From positions 310,001 to 374,000 of the forward strand of contig JBGAHD010000003.1 of the NCBI GenBank assembly GCA_044226395.1: a stretch of DNA of 64,000 nucleotides. Direction: 5' to 3'. Below, piece after piece: positions 56,450-64,000 of this stretch; within the stretch, counting starts at the first letter, position 1; every line of letters begins with the position of its first letter. A program made the position numbers and the translations under genes. The notes under the pieces were generated by a model, which saw nothing but the letters and a program-made list of their open reading frames with translations, had not been told where the DNA came from and searched no databases. Source of the DNA: JBGAHD01 sp044226395. Its GTDB lineage: Bacteria > Pseudomonadota > Gammaproteobacteria > Xanthomonadales > Ahniellaceae.

Positions 56450-57484
56450 TCAAGCGAGTAGACGCGTGCCGAGATACTGATACACGCCGGCGTCGCTCCA
56501 CGCGTGCACATGCACGGTCTGGCCCAGCGAGAAGCTGGGAATCACGCGTCGAGTCACCACCTGCGTGTCCGCGTAAGACTCGATCGGCTGCACGTTGAAC
56601 TGCGTCGATGCGCCATAGTTCGCGGCATTGGTGAACACCACGCGCGCGCGGGATTCATCGGCGTAGACCAGATCCATGTTCACCGTTACCGCTGGGCTGC
56701 CGTCGAGGCCATTGATCGCGGTGAGAAACCACGTCGGTAGCTGCGGCGAGGCCGACGTCAAATACGGCCGCTGATCCCAGTTCAAAACGGGAACACCATC
56801 GACCGTCGCGCGCGTGACGGAATCGGCGTTGTTGACCGTGCCCGAGTAGTGTTCGAATTCGTAGAACATCCAACGGTCGAGATCGTAGATCGCCTCGGCG
56901 TTAGCCGCGACGGCGTTGTGCTCCGACCATGAGGTGATGCCGTTGGAATTGACGATCTCGCCACCGAAGCTGCTGGGCAAAGTGCCTTGCGCCGTCCACG
57001 CCTCGCCCGCGTGTGGCAGGCCGCCGTAAACCGCGCCGGCGCCGATGCGCCCTTGCTTCCACACATGGCTGCCGACGGTCGAGCCCGTGTAGTGCAAATG
57101 GCAACAAAAGTAGAAGCGGGGCCGCGTACCGCTGAGATCCAAATAATTCTTGGGGAAATCGTTCGCGGAATACAGATTCTCGAGCGAACGCGTGCCCTCG
57201 AACGCGCGCGTGGTCGAGATCGTCTGCCCCACGGCGTTCGATAGTTGAATGCGACCGACGGGCGAGACCGCCGGGCCGGGCGCGAAGCTTTCGAAATCCT
57301 CGAAGTAGGGCAGCGATGTCTTGCTACCGAAGCCGGTGACGACGAAGGTATCGAGCACCGTCGTCGGGTCCTCGAAGCCATCGGCAAACGCGCGGGCCAC
57401 TGGTGAGCGCGAGAGCAAGACGCCGCCAGCGCAGGCGGCGCCGAAGGAACGTCCGATGGAAGCGATGAATTGGCGGCGTTTCAT
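56450..57484 (-). CDS. Tat-exported protein of unknown function with an N-terminal FADGFE motif
   Basis: 344 residues from the ATG at 57484 (GAGG upstream). The N-terminus MKRRQFIASIGRSFGAACAG is a twin-arginine signal. Immediately after it lies AFADGFEDP, the same F-x-[DN]-G-F-E motif found at the C-termini of other secreted proteins in the window. The body is beta-rich with aromatic residues (PRFYFCCHLHYTGS, RWMFYEFEHYSGT) and resembles a concanavalin-like (jelly-roll) fold of choice-of-anchor or carbohydrate-binding type, but no catalytic motif is evident. Gene family not recognised. Confidence 0.7.
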   Translation of the reverse strand: MKRRQFIASIGRSFGAACAGGVLLSRSPVARAFADGFEDPTTVLDTFVVTGFGSKTSLPYFEDFESFAPGPAVSPVGRIQLSNAVGQTISTTRAFEGTRSLENLYSANDFPKNYLDLSGTRPRFYFCCHLHYTGSTVGSHVWKQGRIGAGAVYGGLPHAGEAWTAQGTLPSSFGGEIVNSNGITSWSEHNAVAANAEAIYDLDRWMFYEFEHYSGTVNNADSVTRATVDGVPVLNWDQRPYLTSASPQLPTWFLTAINGLDGSPAVTVNMDLVYADESRARVVFTNAANYGASTQFNVQPIESYADTQVVTRRVIPSFSLGQTVHVHAWSDAGVYQYLGTRLLA

Positions 57485-57754
57485 GGTCGACAACCTCGAG
57501 ACAGGACCGCGATCGTAGTGAGCAGCGAGCCGGGTGAGTGTGGACTGGGCCGCGATTCATCGCATCAATTGCGCTGCCGCATACGTCGGCATTCCTTGGC
57601 GTGGCACCGGCAACGGGCGCTGGTTCCGGTAGCGAGCTCTCTCAGGCCACTAACCGACCAATCGTCAAGGAGGACGGACCACGCCGCCATCGCCTATCAT
57701 CCGATCACTAGCTGGCATCAATGCCAGACAAGCGCATCATGCAAGGAGAGCCCG

Positions 57755-58285
57755 ATGGCGAAGTTGATCGTCTCCCACTCGCAGTCCATCGACGGCTTCG
57801 TCGATCACGACCGGATGGAACCCGAGCCCGCGCTCTTTCGCCACTTCATCGAAAGCACGCGCGCCTTGAGCGGTGGCATCTATGGGCGGGTGATCTACGA
57901 CCTCATGCGCTATTGGGATCACGACGATCCCGCGTGGTCGGACGATCTTCGCGAGTTCGCCGACGTCTGGCGACGCCTGCCGAAGTGGATCGTCTCCCGC
58001 ACGCTCACCTCGGTCGGCTCCGACGCCACCTTGATCCAAGGCGATCTGGCCACCGCGGTCCGCGAAATCAAATCAAGTCATGAAGGCGAGTTCGGCGTCG
58101 GCGGCCCCCAACTCGCCGGCGCACTCACCGCGTTCGGCTTGATCGACGAGTATCGAATCTATGTGCGGCCGTATGTGCTCGGCACCGGCGTGCCATATTT
58201 CGCGGGGCCCGTGCCGGCACTGCGATTGCTGGATTCGGAGCGGATTGGGGAGGGGACAGTGCGGCTGCGGTATGTGCCCGCGTGA
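57755..58285 (+). CDS. Dihydrofolate-reductase-fold/RibD C-terminal domain protein
   Basis: 176 residues; AAGGAGAG precedes the ATG by 4 bases. Residues HSQSIDGFVDHDRM near the start and the NADPH-binding GVGGPQLAGALTAFGLIDEY near residue 115 match the RibD C-terminal (YyaP/YwjB-like) reductase family. The ending YVLGTGVPYFAGPVPALRLL is conserved in the same group. It probably reduces a small heterocyclic or pteridine-like substrate using NADPH; the substrate is unknown. Confidence 0.9.
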   Translation: MAKLIVSHSQSIDGFVDHDRMEPEPALFRHFIESTRALSGGIYGRVIYDLMRYWDHDDPAWSDDLREFADVWRRLPKWIVSRTLTSVGSDATLIQGDLATAVREIKSSHEGEFGVGGPQLAGALTAFGLIDEYRIYVRPYVLGTGVPYFAGPVPALRLLDSERIGEGTVRLRYVPA

Positions 58286-58574
58286 GTGCGCCCCGTGACA
58301 GGAAGGTCGCATCATGAAAGTCCCGTGCCCATCCCGTGATTCCCGGTTTTCATTTACTGTCGAGAGCGAATCGGTGACCTAGGTAGAACTTGCGCGTGAT
58401 GAAGCACTGGCTCCGCGCACTGCGAAAGAAGTGTCGTATCGAAGTCTAAGTCCATTCGCGAAGTACCTCGTTAAGAATCCAAGCACCACTATGTGCCGAT
58501 GTTGACTTCGTAGTCTCGGGCCGTTGACAGCCCGAACGCCACGCGCCTAGTTTCGCTCAGTCGTTGCGGCTGAG

Positions 58575-59513
58575 ATGCGACTCATGAAGCGATGGTCGAT
58601 CGCGATCGGAATCGTAGCGCTACTGGTCATTCTCGTGCTCATCGTAAGTCGCGAGCCGGTCCGGCGTGACGTGGCCAGCGATGCAGCACTTTCGGCGACG
58701 CGCGCTCAAGCTGCTCCATCCTCTCAATCGCAATCCGCTTCAACGGACACGATGACATGGCGTTCGCCGGTGAGCGCGGAGTTGCGGTCATCGGTGCTCG
58801 ATCCGACACCACCGCATCTTCAAGCGAATGGATTTCGACATCCGGGCGCGATTCGGGGGTTGGAGCACTCGCAACGGATTCCGGACATCCCGATTGATCA
58901 ACTGATCGCTCAGAATCGCGAGCGCGCGCTGGCGGGTGACGCGGAAGCGGCATTTCAAATCGCCGTGGGGCTTTGGCAGTGCAGTCGTTTCAACGCGCGA
59001 GAGCGTGATATCGCTTCGCAGTCCCCTTCGAGTCCGTTCTATGCCTCCACCTTGAGCAGTGCCGAGCATTGGCTGGAACGCTGCGAACACATCGGCGCCG
59101 GCGATCTCGCGGAGATGGTGCCTTGGATCGAACTGGCGGCGAACCAAGGCAGCATCCCCGCCATGGGGCTGTACCGCATCGCGACGCTCGACGAGATGAC
59201 CGCGACGGACATGATTACCAATCCGCAGGCGCTGATCGAGTACAAGCGAAAGACCGTCCAGTATTTGTTCGCTGCCGCCAACAGCGGCTCGATTGGCGCG
59301 TACCGAACGTTGGCGACGGACTACGCGAACGGCATTGTCTTGCCGAAGAACCCGACGTTAGCCTATGCCTACGAACTCGTTTACTACGAAACAGGCGACA
59401 AGTCGGCGCTGGCTCTGCACCTGCTGAACATGCGTGGCGAAGGACTCAGCCCAGTCCAGAAGTTGGAAGCGCAACGGGTCGCGCGGCAGATGCTATCGAG
59501 ATGCCGCGGCTAG
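58575..59513 (+). CDS. Membrane-anchored Sel1-like protein, paralogue 3
   Basis: 312 residues; start at 58575, or 9 bases later at 58584. One N-terminal membrane segment (WSIAIGIVALLVILVLIVS), a Ser/Thr linker, then a Sel1/TPR-like domain: AFQIAVGLWQCSRFN, WIELAANQGSIPAMGLYRIA, YLFAAANSGSIGAYRTLA, NPTLAYAYELVYYETGDKSA. It ends LEAQRVARQMLSRCRG. The layout matches the two tandem genes at 1530-3562. It precedes a convergent CSLREA gene, and a truncated copy of its 3' end lies at 61621-61782, within the duplication described below. Confidence 0.75.
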   Translation: MRLMKRWSIAIGIVALLVILVLIVSREPVRRDVASDAALSATRAQAAPSSQSQSASTDTMTWRSPVSAELRSSVLDPTPPHLQANGFRHPGAIRGLEHSQRIPDIPIDQLIAQNRERALAGDAEAAFQIAVGLWQCSRFNARERDIASQSPSSPFYASTLSSAEHWLERCEHIGAGDLAEMVPWIELAANQGSIPAMGLYRIATLDEMTATDMITNPQALIEYKRKTVQYLFAAANSGSIGAYRTLATDYANGIVLPKNPTLAYAYELVYYETGDKSALALHLLNMRGEGLSPVQKLEAQRVARQMLSRCRG

Positions 59514-61484
59514 TCAGGGTGCCGTGTCTGACTCGCGGGCACGGGTGATCGCCGCTTCGATCTCGAAGGCAGTGCGCCGCGCAAGGTTCGCCCAAACTCA
59601 CCAGCCCACCTACTCAAACCCATTCCGAAACACATCCTCCGTCGGCACCGTCGCGCCCACTTCCACCGCGCCGATGTCGCACACGGCGTCGGCACGCAGG
59701 AAGTGACGTTGGTCGGTGGGCGTGCAATAGGATTCCCGCCCCTGATTGATGGCGATGCTGCCGGGGCCCGGCAGTCGAGTGAGTGTCGGGCCACCATTGT
59801 CGGCCAGCGGCCCCAACGCAATCTGCGCGCTACTGACAGCCGTCTGGTTCTGCGCGCTGACCGTTGCCGTGCCGAAGCGACAACTTGCTGTTGGCGACTC
59901 GATATTGTTGTAGGCCACGGTTAGCTGACGGTCGAGATTGGGGAAGGTGCACGTGCCGCTGATGATGCTGTTGGCCACCACAAGGGCGTTGCTGGCTTCA
60001 TTGTCGAGGATGCGCATCACCGTGGCGGCACGTCCGGGAATGCCGCTGCTGTTGGCGACCAAGGTGCTGCCGTACAACTGCATCCTTCCGCCATCCAGGG
60101 AAATCGCGCCACCCCGAAAGGCGTCGTTTCCCGAGAATGTCGATCGCTTGATGCTCATGAGATTGTCGTAACCGCTAAAGAGGATGGCGCCGCCGCCAAA
60201 ATCGTTCGAGTCCGTACTCGAGACGCTATTGGCGTTGAATGTTGAGTGCTCCACAACCAGGTCGGCTTCACCCCACACGGCACCACCGCCGCGCGACGCG
60301 GAATTGTTGAAGAAGTGGCAATCGATGAGTCGGGTAGGCCCGGTGATGCTAGCTAGCGCTCCACCAACGGCGCCGCTATTGGACGAGAATGTGGTGCGCA
60401 GCACGTCCGCCGACTGGATCTCGAAGAAGGAGATCGCGCCCGAGCTAAACGGTCCTCCGCCAGTGGTGACATTTGCCTCAAAAAGACTGTCTTCGATCAG
60501 CAGTTCGTAGGTCGAACTGGTGGCGAGAATCGCCGCGCCACCCTGTGTGCCGCTGCTTGTATTGTTGCTGAAATGGCTGCGGCGAATGATTACGCCGCCA
60601 CCGGGGTCATTGGGATTTCCATTCAATGAGATGGCGCCGCCACCGCCCTCGGCTTGGTTGCCGATGAACTCACAATCCTCGATCAACACAAACGGGGCGT
60701 CATTGAAGTTGCTTACCGCGGAGAGCGCCCCACCGTTGCCACTACCGTCGTTGTTCTCGAATCGGACACGACGCAACACCAGCCGATGCTCGGCAATCGA
60801 TGGCGCGATCATTCCCGTGTAGAGGATGGCCCCGCCAGAGATCGTGGCTCCATTGCCTACGAAGGCCACATCTTCGATGGTCACCAGCGACGTGGTGCTC
60901 AATCCACCGCCATAGGAGGCGTTTCCGCCTTGGATGGTCATGCCCCGCAGCACGAGGCGTTGATCGACGTCCATGAAGGTCTCGAGAACGCGATCCGCCG
61001 CGGTTTGCACGAGGGTGGTGGTGTTAACCCCGGTGCCGATGATTTCCAGATCATCTAGCACATCGAGATCGCCACTGGCATTGGCGTTGTCCGAGCCGCC
61101 CGGGATCGTCAGCTGCAACGGTACGTTCGGCGTCGCCGGCAGAAAGATTCTATCGGGGCCGGCCAGGTTGTTCGCCAACGACACCGCCTCGCGCAATGAG
61201 CAGCTACCGGGAGTACAGCCATTCGGAACGGGGTCGCCGAGAAGGTTGACCGTGATGTCGATGGCCTTTGCCGGCAGGGACGCCACAATCAGCAGCGAGA
61301 AGGCGACGAGACCACGCAACCCTATGTCACGGGCGCGCAGTGGAGACCTTTGGGAACATGACATGAGCACGGTCCTGAATTCGTACACGACCTACTAAAC
61401 GAGGAAACGACGCGGCGGGGGCCACGATGGGAAAACCATGCCCAGTTGCCGGGTCCAAATGGAAAAAGTGGCGCGTTCAGGGGG
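59355..61484. repeat. Tandem duplication unit A
   Basis: About 2.13 kb containing the 3' end of the Sel1-like gene (from codons for TLAYAYELVY onwards), the 96-bp gap, the first CSLREA gene and its promoter side. The matching unit B starts about 2266 bases downstream. The homology extends past genes on both flanks, including the non-coding leader (GGCACGAT-type AT/GC pattern near 61410-61480). Confidence 0.8.
59610..61364 (-). CDS. Secreted CSLREA-domain beta-helix protein, copy A
   Basis: 584 residues from the ATG at 61364 (AGGA 8 bases upstream). A signal peptide (LVAFSLLIVASLPAKA) is followed by the CSLREA domain DPVPNGCTPGSCSLREAVSL at about residue 45. The body is a right-handed parallel beta-helix rich in GGA[IL], NN and TFSxN turns (TFSGNDAFRGGAISL), typical of adhesin-like secreted proteins. 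A conserved Cys block (CDIGAVEVG) precedes the C-terminal VFRNGFE. Closely related to the next gene; the two arose by tandem duplication. Location is cell-surface or extracellular (inference). Confidence 0.85.
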   Translation of the reverse strand: MSCSQRSPLRARDIGLRGLVAFSLLIVASLPAKAIDITVNLLGDPVPNGCTPGSCSLREAVSLANNLAGPDRIFLPATPNVPLQLTIPGGSDNANASGDLDVLDDLEIIGTGVNTTTLVQTAADRVLETFMDVDQRLVLRGMTIQGGNASYGGGLSTTSLVTIEDVAFVGNGATISGGAILYTGMIAPSIAEHRLVLRRVRFENNDGSGNGGALSAVSNFNDAPFVLIEDCEFIGNQAEGGGGAISLNGNPNDPGGGVIIRRSHFSNNTSSGTQGGAAILATSSTYELLIEDSLFEANVTTGGGPFSSGAISFFEIQSADVLRTTFSSNSGAVGGALASITGPTRLIDCHFFNNSASRGGGAVWGEADLVVEHSTFNANSVSSTDSNDFGGGAILFSGYDNLMSIKRSTFSGNDAFRGGAISLDGGRMQLYGSTLVANSSGIPGRAATVMRILDNEASNALVVANSIISGTCTFPNLDRQLTVAYNNIESPTASCRFGTATVSAQNQTAVSSAQIALGPLADNGGPTLTRLPGPGSIAINQGRESYCTPTDQRHFLRADAVCDIGAVEVGATVPTEDVFRNGFE

Positions 61485-61620
61485 CGAGCTCTCGGCGACT
61501 GTTGCCCGAGGGTCACCTTCGATAGCCCTCATCGAGCGATGCCTGGGTCGGCGCGATGCACATGTGTCATCGGCACAGGAAAGTCGTTTCGCAATCGCGG
61601 GGTCAAGCAACCAGGGCTCA

Positions 61621-61785
61621 ACATTGGCCTACGCCTACGTGCTCGTCTACCACGCACAAGGCGGCAAGTCCGCGTTGGGGCTGTTGCTACTGAATTCGCG
61701 CTGCGGCGGACTCCGCGAAGACCAAAATTCGGAAGCTCAACCGGTCGCGCGGCAAATGCTTTCGCGATGCCGCGGCAAGTGATGG
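61621..61785 (+). pseudogene. Truncated remnant of a Sel1-like gene (3' end only)
   Basis: TLAYAYVLVYHAQGGKSALG and AQPVARQMLSRCRG match the last 50 codons of the gene at 58575 (TLAYAYELVYYETGDKSALA, AQRVARQMLSRCRG) in frame, but no upstream part of the gene is present. It lies at the start of duplication unit B, where the 5' portion was lost or never copied. The open frame extends about 60 codons upstream through unrelated sequence. Confidence 0.8.
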
Positions 61786-61881
61786 AACCCAGGTGTCATC
61801 CCTGAATCGCGCGCTGGTTGATCGCTGAGGCCATCGCGAGTGAAGTGCGCCGCGCGAGCTGCTCCGGGCTTCGTTACCGAA

Positions 61882-63633
61882 CTACTCAAACCCATTCCCA
61901 AACAAACTCCCCGTCGGCACCGTCGCGCCCACTTCCACCGCGCCGACATCGCACGAGGCATCGGCGCGCTGCAGCTTTCGTTGATCGAGCGGTGTGCAAT
62001 AGGACTCTCGACCCTGATTGATGGCGATGCTGCCGGCGCCCGGCAAGCGCGTGAGCGTCGGGCCGCCGTTGTTGGCCAGCGGACCCAGCGCGATTAGCGA
62101 GGCGCTCACGGCCGTCTGGTTCTGCGCGTTGACGGCCGCCGTGTCGAAGCGACAACTGGCGTTCGGCGCTTCGATGTTGTTGTAGGCCACCGCCAACTGG
62201 CGTCCGGCGCTGGGGAAGCTGCATGTGCCGTTGATGATGGTGTTCGCCACCGCCAGGGCGTTGCCGGCCGTGTCGTCGAGAATGCGCACCGCGGTGGCGA
62301 GTCGTCCGGCCATGCCGAACGCGCTCGCGACCACGGTGCTTCCGTACAGCTGCATCTGGCCGGTCTCCAGCGAGATCGCGCCGCCACGGAACGCGTCGTT
62401 TCCCGAGAATGTCGATCGTTGAATGCCCACGGCGCCGCCCGAGAATGCGATCGCGCCACCACCGGGATCGGACGACATCGTGCTGCTGACCTGATTGGAC
62501 TGGAAGGTAGAACGCTCCACAAGCAACTCATCGTGCGCCCATACCGCGCCGCCGCCGCGCGTGGCGGTGTTGTTGAAGAAGTGGCTTTCGATCACTTGGG
62601 TATTTCGGCCAGTTCGGATGGCGCCGCCAAGAACGCCGCTGTTGGACGAGAACGTCGAGCGCAGGAACTGCGCCGTGAGGAAGGAACCGAAGTAAATCGC
62701 GCCGCCGTGAGCCGATGACGTGCCTGTCGTGACATTGGCGTCGAATTGGCTGTCCTCGATCTGCAGCTCGAAGCTCGAGTAATCGGCAAAAATCGCGCCG
62801 CCACCTAGTCCGTCGCTGCTATTGCCGCTGAACTGGCTGCGACGCACCACCACAGTGCCGCCCCCGGAGTTGACGCTTCCGGTGAGCAAGATAGCGCCGC
62901 CAGCGCTCTTGGCCTGATTGCCGATGAACTCGCAGTCTTCGATCAGCACGAAGGGCACGCCAACGATGAAGCTTGTCAAATGAAGCGCGCCACCGTACGC
63001 ATTGGTGGCTTGTGTCGCGATGTTGTTCTCGAATCGCACGCGGCGCAGCACCAGCCGGGTTTCGGTGATCGATGGCATGAAGCTGGCGGTGTAGGCGATG
63101 GCGCCGCCCTCGAGGGTGACCTCATTGCCGATGAAGGCCACGTCCTCGATGGTGACCAATGACCGCGAGTTCAACGCACCGCCGCTGACGCCGCGTCCGC
63201 CTTGAATGGTGAGGCCGCGCAGCACCAAGCGCTGGTCGAAGTTCATCGTCGTGTGCAGCACGCGATCCGCCGCGGTTTGCACGAGGGTGGTGGTGTTCAC
63301 CCCGGTGCCGATGATTTCCAGATCATCCAGCACATCGATATCGCCCGTCGCGTTGACGTTTTCGGAGTCACCCGGGATTGTCAGTTGCAGCGGCAAGGTC
63401 GGCGTCGCCGGCAGGAAAATCCGATCGGGGCCAGACAGGCTGTTCGCCAGCGTCACCGCCTCGCGCAATGAACAATTGCCGGGACTGCAGCCATTGGGCA
63501 CGGGATCAGTGAGGATATCGACCGTGATATCGAGGGCCTGCGCCGGCATGGTCGCCACCAGCAGCAACGCGAACGCGCGGCCGAGGATCGTCGCGCCACG
63601 GCCATGCGAATGAGGGTGTCGAGCGTGCGACAT
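61882..63633 (-). CDS. Secreted CSLREA-domain beta-helix protein, copy B
   Basis: 583 residues; AAGGA lies about 8 bases before the ATG. Signal peptide ending MPAQA, CSLREA domain DPVPNGCSPGNCSLREAVTL, then a beta-helix with many turn motifs shared word for word with copy A: EIIGTGVNTTTLVQTAADRV, RLVLRRVRFENN, VLIEDCEFIGNQA, RSTFSGNDAFRGGAISL. It ends CDVGAVEVGATVPTGSLFGNGFE with the same C-terminal motif. Function unknown; adhesin-like or extracellular matrix roles are plausible. Same strand and same flanking remnant arrangement as copy A. Confidence 0.85.
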   Translation of the reverse strand: MSHARHPHSHGRGATILGRAFALLLVATMPAQALDITVDILTDPVPNGCSPGNCSLREAVTLANSLSGPDRIFLPATPTLPLQLTIPGDSENVNATGDIDVLDDLEIIGTGVNTTTLVQTAADRVLHTTMNFDQRLVLRGLTIQGGRGVSGGALNSRSLVTIEDVAFIGNEVTLEGGAIAYTASFMPSITETRLVLRRVRFENNIATQATNAYGGALHLTSFIVGVPFVLIEDCEFIGNQAKSAGGAILLTGSVNSGGGTVVVRRSQFSGNSSDGLGGGAIFADYSSFELQIEDSQFDANVTTGTSSAHGGAIYFGSFLTAQFLRSTFSSNSGVLGGAIRTGRNTQVIESHFFNNTATRGGGAVWAHDELLVERSTFQSNQVSSTMSSDPGGGAIAFSGGAVGIQRSTFSGNDAFRGGAISLETGQMQLYGSTVVASAFGMAGRLATAVRILDDTAGNALAVANTIINGTCSFPSAGRQLAVAYNNIEAPNASCRFDTAAVNAQNQTAVSASLIALGPLANNGGPTLTRLPGAGSIAINQGRESYCTPLDQRKLQRADASCDVGAVEVGATVPTGSLFGNGFE

Positions 63634-63779
63634 GAGCGCCGTCCTTCAAGCCTAGACGACCTCATGAACGAGGAAACGGCGCCGCAGGGGCCACGACCGG
63701 GAATCCGTGCCCAGTGGTTTGGTCCAGCAGGAAAAGTTCGCGCGCTCAGGGCGCCTTGTCGTCGCGGATGGCGTGCCGC

Positions 63780-64000
63780 TTAGGGCGCGCCATCGTCTTC
63801 GAACCCATCCCCGAAAACCCGCCCCGGCTGGAACATCAACACGCGCGTCGTAGGCGCCGACGTTTCGCCGTGCACGCCCGCATAGGTGGTCGGTTCGACC
63901 ACGACCCAACTGCGTTCGATGCTGACGAGTTCGCTCTTGGTCTGGCGCATTTGCAGACCCGGCTGTTGATACACGGGCGCGCCGAGCGTGTTGGACAACA
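63780..64000 (-). CDS. Partial secreted protein ending in FGDGFE (5' end beyond window)
   Basis: The last 73 codons of a gene that enters from beyond the window edge. The open frame reads to the edge, so no start can be named (the TTG near the edge is not supported). Residues include LGAPVYQQPGLQMRQTKSEL and SIERSWVVVEPTTYAGV. The end is RVFGDGFEDDGAP, so the F-x-[DN]-G-F-E motif recurs close to the terminus. I do not recognise the family from this fragment. Confidence 0.7.
   Translation of the reverse strand, partial: LSNTLGAPVYQQPGLQMRQTKSELVSIERSWVVVEPTTYAGVHGETSAPTTRVLMFQPGRVFGDGFEDDGAP

Larger units (their letters stand above)
61621..63753. repeat. Tandem duplication unit B
   Basis: Direct copy of unit A (offset about 2266-2269 bases), with the Sel1 remnant, the 3' non-coding gap, the second CSLREA gene and its upstream leader. 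A 136-bp stretch (61485-61620) that is not part of either unit separates the two. Divergence is moderate, and more in loops than in the CSLREA core. Confidence 0.8.

Noticed and set aside
61438..61620. Upstream extension of the Sel1-like remnant as a functional gene
   Set aside because: Only the last 50 codons match the family; the rest of the frame shows no membrane helix or Sel1 unit and no ribosome site.

Overview
This is a GC-rich chromosomal window, densely packed on both strands, with two tRNA genes (Asn-GTT and Val-GAC). I see no phage, insertion sequence, integrase or CRISPR array. The gene set suggests a gammaproteobacterium of the Lysobacterales (Xanthomonadales): purEK, Fe-superoxide dismutase, an Oar-like TonB-dependent receptor with a carboxypeptidase-regulatory N-terminus, a fimT-pilV-pilW-pilX-pilY1-pilE minor-pilin operon, a kinase-linked ECF sigma factor, and several secreted proteins ending in F-x-x-G-F-E. 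This placement is an inference from gene content.

Layout. 1-6.2 kb: the 3' end of purE and purK, two tandem membrane-anchored Sel1-like paralogues, sodB, then a tight grxD / short-chain dehydrogenase / MarC operon. 6.4-14 kb: a large TonB-dependent receptor with a strong terminator, a RegB/RegA-type redox two-component pair, a cyclic-nucleotide-binding/rhodanese fusion and ppnN. 14.2-22.6 kb: the minor-pilin/PilY1 operon; PilY1 carries an inserted PA14-like domain. 22.7-31.8 kb: a small unknown protein, tRNA-Asn, a lone GspH-type pseudopilin, uvrB, a long rhomboid protease, a receptor-like Ser/Thr kinase with TPRs translationally coupled to an ECF sigma factor, and tRNA-Val. 32-45.5 kb: a secreted zinc metalloprotease, an orphan ParA, TrxC, an ArsR-type regulator, a lipoprotein, a long non-coding interval with two repeated terminator-bearing elements, an AHL-lactonase-family hydrolase, a sortilin/BNR-repeat protein and a small operon of two acetyltransferase-neighbourhood genes plus an AAC(6')-Ib-like acetyltransferase. 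45.5-55 kb: an Lrp regulator divergent from an exporter/dehydrogenase pair, a BlaI/M56-peptidase pair with a clear operator, a CGNR regulator divergent from an arginase-family protein, a PD40 protein, a second ECF sigma factor overlapping a 4-TM protein, and a zinc alcohol dehydrogenase. 55-64 kb: an accessory stretch of secreted proteins: a Cys-rich protein, a Tat-exported protein, a RibD/DHFR-fold reductase, a third Sel1-like protein, and two tandemly duplicated CSLREA-domain proteins.

The most unusual signals are: (i) a tandem segmental duplication of about 2.1 kb at 59.4-63.75 kb, which left a truncated Sel1-like remnant; (ii) a recurrent C-terminal F-x-[DN]-G-F-E motif in otherwise unrelated secreted proteins; (iii) two co-oriented, equally spaced hairpin-plus-terminator elements with no protein gene at 38.8-39.35 kb, which look like tandem small RNAs; (iv) an ECF sigma factor lacking the usual acidic region-2.2 residues next to its kinase; (v) the BlaI/M56 operator, with no beta-lactamase in sight. 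Family names come from recognised motifs, not from database searches.
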